Origin: Leguminivora glycinivorella
Taxonomy: Eukaryota > Arthropoda > Insecta > Lepidoptera > Tortricidae
Assembly (NCBI RefSeq): GCF_023078275.1
Contig: NC_062981.1
Coordinates: 17,972,846-18,036,845, forward strand
Reading direction: 5' to 3'
Length of the DNA stretch: 64,000 bases
Positions within the stretch are counted from its first letter, which is position 1, and each line of letters starts with the position of its first letter. Positions 35,101 through 42,500 of the stretch are shown here, one piece after another. Both the position numbers and the translations under genes were made by a program. The notes below the pieces were generated by a model, which was not told where the DNA came from, did not search any database, and was given only the letters and a program-made list of their open reading frames with translations.

Positions 35101-38100
35101 GAATCGTTAAGACAATCCCTGGACCTGACGGTAGAGTCAGAGTTGTTGAGGTGAAAATGAACAATAAAATCTATACTAGATCTCTTAAGAAGATCTGCCC
35201 ATTACCTATCTAAGGCTGTTTTACTTATGTTTATGTGGCTTAATATCCGATCCCAAGACTCACTCTGTCGTAGGGCTAAACATAAAGTAAAATATTATTT
35301 TTATAAAGGAGCAATCTTTCATTGTTATAATGTAAAAGAAGGTTTACATTTTTTATGTTGTGTTTTTATAACTGAAGTGTGTTTGATTTATGCTCCTATA
35401 TGGTTGTTAGTGCATTCTGCCCTGGCCAACTATGTTAAATAATATATTTTAACATGAAGGTTTTATATTTTCATAGTTTGTATAGGAAAAAGTACGTCTC
35501 AAACTGGCTAGAATACTTTTTTATTTTTAATGTGACAACACCAAAAGTCATCTGTCTTTTCATAACAATTGAGAAATTAACCATGTAAATTTTTACTTAA
35601 AACGAAATATACGTTTTTATTTCTTAAAAAGCTGTTTTTCTATAACACCCGATATTAATCATCTTTGGCAAACAGCGCTCCAAGCGGAATATTTTGGAAA
35701 CACAGCTTATCAAAACTCCTTTCAAGAACGAAATGTTTTCGAGCGTGAATGTGAGATTTTATTCACTTCATTATATTGTTTTCGAACACAATAAACGCTT
35801 AGATTAAATCGGGGTTGACAGGGGTTCATAGGACTATCATTAATATTACGTTTTGTTGACATATCACAATGTAGATATTTAATTATATTATCCCTATCAT
35901 GCAGATAATACGAATTGTAATATTTACATCCACAATAGCTTTATTTATTCGTCTTCGGTCGTTCTTTTTTGCAAAAGGTAATTGGCTGAAATGGCTTTCA
36001 GAAAGCCCTTTGAATGTCTAGAATTGTGACTTTTTTTGCGGACAGGTTAGCAGGTTATTAAACTAAATCTCATAGAGCAAAACTAGAGAAGGTTCTTCAA
36101 GAAGCAAATATTATTTTTGTACTCTCAATGGTCGGCAACGCATAAGTGGCTCTTCTAATGTTGCATAATTATGTCCATGGGCAGCAATGACTGCTTCCCG
36201 TCAAGGGACTCGTCTGCTCGTTTGCTGCCTAAAAAAATATGGAAAAGCCCACAAAATGAGGGCATCACCAGTCCTGCACGTAGCGAATGGCACCATTTAC
36301 GAATTAGCACAATTTTGACAGATGCCAAGGAGTGGAATTCCTTGCCGGCGGCTATATTTCCGAGCCACAGAGAACCTCCTATAGAGTGCCAATATTTATT
36401 GTAAATTTTGTGCGCGCTACAAATCACCAGTGCTTGGGGCGCGAGGAGCGGGAGGGGAATGTGTTTAGCGCGCTGCGATTGGTCGATTCAAAGACAGCAG
36501 GCAGTCGCGCCAGATGAAAAGGGAGTCACGTAAATAGCCAGTGTAAGTTGACCTATGCCGGCTCTGAATAAATTATAAATATGACTTATATTTTGTGGAA
36601 TGTAATACCGTCTGTTTTTAAATTTGATCTTCTTGTTACCTTTCCACACCATTTCACACTACAGGTGGACAATTACTTTAAGGCATCAAAATACCCTTTT
36701 TCAATTTTTTTATTGCGAAAAACACGAGCTGCTTTTGGGTCGGTTACTTGGTCGTTACTGATCGGGCACGGCGAGCGCCCGCGCTTATATCATGGCAAAT
36801 ACAAGTAAGTCTGGTGACCGCGAGTCGTCTTGTAATGGATGTATATATGGGTTGGTCTGTGTTCCGAGCTCATGTAACCCGGCAACCTTCAAATCAAGAG
36901 TGAACAGGCATCTTCTGGGCGAGCTCACTCCATCGTAGGCCACGTCTTCGCCTTTGGCTAGTCTGTGGTCAAGAGTAAGCCCATTTATAATAATAAAAAA
37001 AAAAAAGATGTTAATAATAAAGTGAGGTAAGGTAAGGAGTATAAATGTCTTCCCCAACCTTACCTCACTTTATAAATTCAATATTTACAAGTTATGAATG
37101 TATACATGTTTTTTGTTTTTTATTATTATAAATAGTTTAGTACCATTTCTTAACTAAAAATTGGTAACCCGAGCTTCGAAAAGGAAAAAAAAAACAATTC
37201 GTAACTGACTTAAAATTGGGACTTTCTCATTACCGGTTTGTAACCACGTTTGGTAACCGGCTTCGAAACGGGAAAAAGAAACCCGGTTACAAAATGAGAC
37301 TAAATCAATATTTATGATTCAAAATCATCATTTATTGGTAAATTCTACCAGCCAGCTTATGACATCAAGTTAAAATTTGTATGAAATTACTTTGCACTCT
37401 TGTGGATAAAATGCAATTTTGCTATCTGTTTTCGAATAGCAAAGTAAGCCTTTAGTAAGTAACTTGGTGTGGTGAAAACAAAGTTATTTACAATAAATGT
37501 CAAATATTCCGCCTGTTGTCTGCCTCTAATAATCATTTCTTTTGTCTCCACTGTATCTTTTTTTGTATCTTTTGCTGAGGTGTGCCAATAAAGAGTATTC
37601 TATCTATCTATATATCTATCTAATATTTAGTATAATACCATAAACAAAGTAAAAAAAGTATAATCAAATAAAAACTACATAGTCTACGGCAGTACTGGAA
37701 CCCGTATAAACCCGTATGCGAATTCTGGCATCGTGTAAATGGTCCCTTACTGACAAGCCGTTCTACTTACGAAAGAATTGAATTAGGTAACGTCGTGTCG
37801 TATCAGGAATTCCAAAGGAAGGCAGAAGACCGACACACATGGAATTTGCTCCACCGACAAGAGTACTCTTAAATGAATTTCTTTAGTCGTATGGCATCAA
37901 TTTAAAAATAGGCAAATTGTTTGTACATTTTAAATGTCAATATTCAGGGAGCTTAGCCAGTCAGCTGCATCGGGTGTGAGATGTAGCAGGTCTTCTGGCA
38001 GCCCTCGATATGAACGAAGGGGGCAGCGCTGGACTATGTGTTCCATGGTCTGGTCTTCCGCCGCAATCGCACAGGGCTGAAACCCTCCATCCCCATTTGT

Positions 38101-39437
38101 GCAGAAGGTAGTTGCATCGACCGTGCGTGGCCCGTTCGGAGTCTATTTAGGCGACACCACTGCCTTCTCTGCCTTAAATGAATGATCGTTGGTGAAGGGT
38201 CGTTTTTTTTTCACTGTTTATTAAATATGAGTTTTACATAATATATACCAATATGAGTTTTCAAAAATATACTATTTTGTGCGAGAACATCGACAGGAAT
38301 GTCTAAAACTTTTGGGAGAAAACCAAATAACCCACTTTTGTCAGCAAATATCTCTGATATCTAAAAACAATCCACTCGGAAAACAAATTACTTACATAAA
38401 TGTCATAATAAAAAAAACCATAAACAAAATAATATAAGAGATTTTCCTGTGGTCCAAAAATTACACCCTGTGTTCTATAAGTTATATTTATAATTTATTT
38501 ACACTATTGGTCGGTTGATATCTCTTGCTTTGCTTGGCTTTTGCAATAACAGCCAGGTCAAGTGCTGGACTTGACTTTTATTTAATGTACACATTTTTCC
38601 AGCGACGACTAGTTTTTTACTTTTTTTTAAGTTTGTTTAGTGCTCATTTTTGAGAACCCAATTAAACAACAGTGGCGGATGCTGCGTTGACCAGCGTATA
38701 CTTGCAATGGTTTTAAAATACGAGTATGCTGTGTAGAAATTCATAAAACCAAATTACTGTATGTTATTTCATGCTAAAACTGTTGATATTTAATAATATT
38801 TTATAGCATTCACTATTAATTATCGTACATGTAGTGAAACGGATAGTAACTACTATGAGCTCTTCATTAATTGATATCGTAAAAGTGACGGAAAATGAAA
38901 TTTTTGGTTCTAGTACGCAGTCGTCTGGGGGCGCTGTCCATTTTCTCCATACAATGAATTTCATTTTATTCGATATTAATGCTATTTTCATTGTTATTAA
39001 AATACAATGGCAAATGGTTATAGCTATAGTATACCCCCGCAAAACTCTGAGTCGAGTTTTTAACAGCGGGATCAACACGAGAGAATATGCGAAAAAAGTA
39101 AACATAGATAGGTATAAACAGTTATTTTTTATTTAACATCACATTTACATTTAGATTTGAAACATACAATCTTAAAAACTAATAAAAAAATATATCAAAA
39201 AGTTAACAATCCAAACAGCGTCATGTTAAAAGGGACATGAGTTACTGACGTCCATAGGTTACGGTGACCGCTTTCCATCAGGCGGCCGTATGCCTGTTTG
39301 CCACCGACGTGGTATATAAAAATAACGTTACATAATGTTACAGTAAACTACGGGTTGCACCGCGGATTTTCAGTCGGACCCTAGTAGTAAAGTAGGAAAC
39401 TAAAAAAAATGTGGGTGCGTGTTAGTGTGTGTATAAG

Positions 39438-39505
<68 letters not shown>

Positions 39506-42500
39506 TGTGTTTTTATTTGTATGTGTGACAGAACGTAGTACAATTCATAACTGTCATAAGCAAGTATCTGTGTAGTTACCTATTACAAACGTTTATTCTG
39601 CGTTTTATTTATGCGTTGCACTCTTGCATTGTCACTGTAAACAAAATTTGTATTCAAAACGTATAACATCAAATACTGGCTAAATCCATGTGTTACAATC
39701 AAATTATAACTATCATACTAGTATTATGATCCTAAACTTTTAATAGAATAGTGCTAGAATACGGATATTTCGATAAATGGTTTGTATACAATATTCACTT
39801 AAATATCTAAAAGGCTAAAACAAATGCTACTTACTACATAAAGTCAATCAAACCAAAATATGAAATAATTTTTTGCAAATATACACCGTGTTTCACTTAA
39901 CACTAAAAACCTGAAAACAGTTTGTTCAGAATCGAGAGTAGAATCGATTGAGCTATATCTTGATGGGGGTAATATTTTTATTTAAATTAGTATTATTAGT
40001 TATTTTTTACGTGCCCATTCTATTGTACTCGTAATACAACATTGTGTATATCGCACTGCTAGAGGTTGTTTGCCTTTTTTCAGTATTTAGGGGTATTAAT
40101 ACTGGCCGGTTACTTGGACGATTATTTTTTCCGCTACTAGTTTGACGTTGTTTGTCAGTTTAATCTTAATGTTTATCATAAGTCATAACAAATTGAACTC
40201 GTACCTAATTACAACCTTGTCATTTTGAATATTGAGTTCATTTGCTTACTGCGATTACCTGTCCAATTTGAAGTTTACTGTGACAAAGATTTAAAGTGTT
40301 TTACAGTGACATCTTAGCTGTCTATTGGTAAACCTTATGTCGTTGCAGTAACGTACACAAATAAATAGTCTTATGGTTTATGATGGTAGTTAGCAATTAT
40401 TTTATTAAGTGTAGAGCTAAAAGTCAAGTAGAGCTGTACAGAAAATTAAAAATTCAATTAAAAAAAAAGTAACGATCAGATTAAAAGATGAATACTCTAG
40501 ATGAGTTTAAAAAAATAAAAATCAGTTGGGGTGTCTGAGGTTTTGAGTGATACCGGAAACACCGTGTATTTACTAATATTCCACAGTCAAGTGCCTATAA
40601 GCTTGAAAAGCACTCCATAACTATTAGCCTACTTACTACGAAAACTCACAGTAATCCTTGTTCACTTATTGTTTCCAAGAATTCCAATACATAAAACATT
40701 TATATTTAAAATCTTTCAAGTCGGATTTGAAAGAGAAGTTCCAATAATTGGATTTAGCAATTTTACATAATAAACTTCATTTTCTGATTGTTTACTGTTT
40801 TTTGTTTCTAGATTTCTTTTGTTTTTCAAATAAGTTCAGACCATTAAGCACAACTTGCCTTGTCGCGCGCGAGTCCATACATCAAGCGTGACTTCAAGTA
40901 AGGACTCGCGCGCGACAAGGCAAGTTGTGCTACGAGTAGAGGGGTAGGTTAATAATAATGGAGATCAAAGAATTTACACTGTTGAGTCAAATACATTTAG
41001 TAAAAACATTACTTCTATGGTCAGTATTATAAACTTTGACGACTGATATGTATCCCGTTTTTCTTATTAAACTCTCAAAAACAAAATAAAATCCGTCTGT
41101 AAGAATGAAGCCTGAAAATTTTTCATACGTTTTATAATATCCAGAGGAGAGATATTTAACCAATTGACCATACTATAAAATCTGCATGACCAGATCATCA
41201 TTATCATAATTATTATCATACAAAAATGGATAAGTAATTATTACTCTTCAAAATCTTCAAAAACATCGGGTTGTGGCATTGTCGAGATTCGCGCCATTTT
41301 GGGAGCGATGTCTTCAATATTTCCTCTAGTTGAACTCGTAGATTCACATTGGACAGCGGGTACAATCGATGTGGGATGGTTATTTTTTGTACATGCTTCG
41401 TGTCGTTAGATATTAAACCACTAACTACCTTTACACGAAAAAGTGTTTGTTAGATGTGCTCGTATAGTTGTAAACGTTGTGTTTTTTAGCCGAACCGAAC
41501 GATGCATTTTTTCCACAAATTTTGTCATATTTACAGAAGAGATATAACCAGTTGACCACATTATAAAACCTGTACGACCTTAATTTTTATCACCTTGTTA
41601 TCATCATTATTATCATACTACTTAAAATAGATAAGTTCTTATTACTCTTCAAAGTCTTCAAAAACATCGGGTTGTGGCATTGTCGAAATTTGCGCCATTT
41701 TGGGAGTGGTGTCTTCAACATTTCCTCTAGTTGAACTCGTAGATTCACGTTGCACTGCAGGTTTCAATGTGGTTACAATCGATGTGAGATGGTTCTTTTT
41801 TGTACACTGACTTTTCGTGTCATTAGATATTAAATCACTGACTACCGTTATACGAAAAAAAGAGTTTAGATGTCCTCGTATAGTTCTATACATCGCATGA
41901 AGAAAATGTTTCATCCCACTCATGTTCTTACGCAGTAAATCGAAAACTGAGGCACACTCCACATATTGATTATAATTTACAAAGATAATTATAGTGATTA
42001 ACAGTATCTGCATAACGAGTGTTGTCGACCGTCTCTAATAACGTCTGAATGGAACTGTCACCAATGCTTTCTGTTTATTATTAAACTAGATGCAGTGTGA
42101 TTTAATATCTGATGTGATCCATTATAAGTGATGCATTGTATAATTAATTTTGCATAAACAATACACTGCAGCTCCAGACATACCAATACTGAAATCACGA
42201 CGACTGACGTGATGCCGCTAATTTCTATTGAACATGTAACCAAATCTTCTTTCGCGATGTTAACAATGGTCCCATAATACAAGCTGTTCATTGTAACCTC
42301 AATTAAAACATTATAAATATTAAGGGTGACAATTTGTTTTCAATGCCAGGTATCACACATGATGCTTAAAAAATTTCAGACGCTTTGATCTGGTCAGCAG
42401 GGCAATCATGGTCGCGCGGCCTGATGTTTAATTTTTTATCGCGCGATCATAGTTGCCTGCCAGGACATCTTATGTCTTCCTTTCTTGTGGCTCGTGCCAA

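Larger units (their letters stand above)
29696..35647 (+). mobile_element. BEL/Pao LTR retrotransposon, apparently intact
   Basis: 5952 bp, with two 215-bp LTRs, one uninterrupted gag-pol frame and the 5-bp duplication 'cccga' at 29691-29695 and 35648-35652. Target length, YVDD reverse transcriptase and gag-pol in a single frame fit the BEL/Pao superfamily. Identical LTRs and an unbroken frame point to a very recent insertion. It lies in the same orientation as the host SMYD gene, inside its intron 2. No env-like frame is present after pol: the 220 bp between the stop and the right LTR hold only a short unremarkable frame. Confidence 0.95.

Noticed and set aside
35214..35432. Possible env gene after BEL pol
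   Set aside because: Only about 220 bp remain before the right LTR; the short frame there has no glycoprotein features.
38764..39136. Overlapping frames of about 100-113 codons on both strands
   Set aside because: No recognised domain; low-complexity, intronic, and the two strands mirror each other.
42058..42291. 77-codon minus-strand open frame upstream of the secreted-protein gene
   Set aside because: Has hydrophobic stretches but no start context, domain or duplicate; may be chance in AT-rich DNA or upstream transcript sequence.
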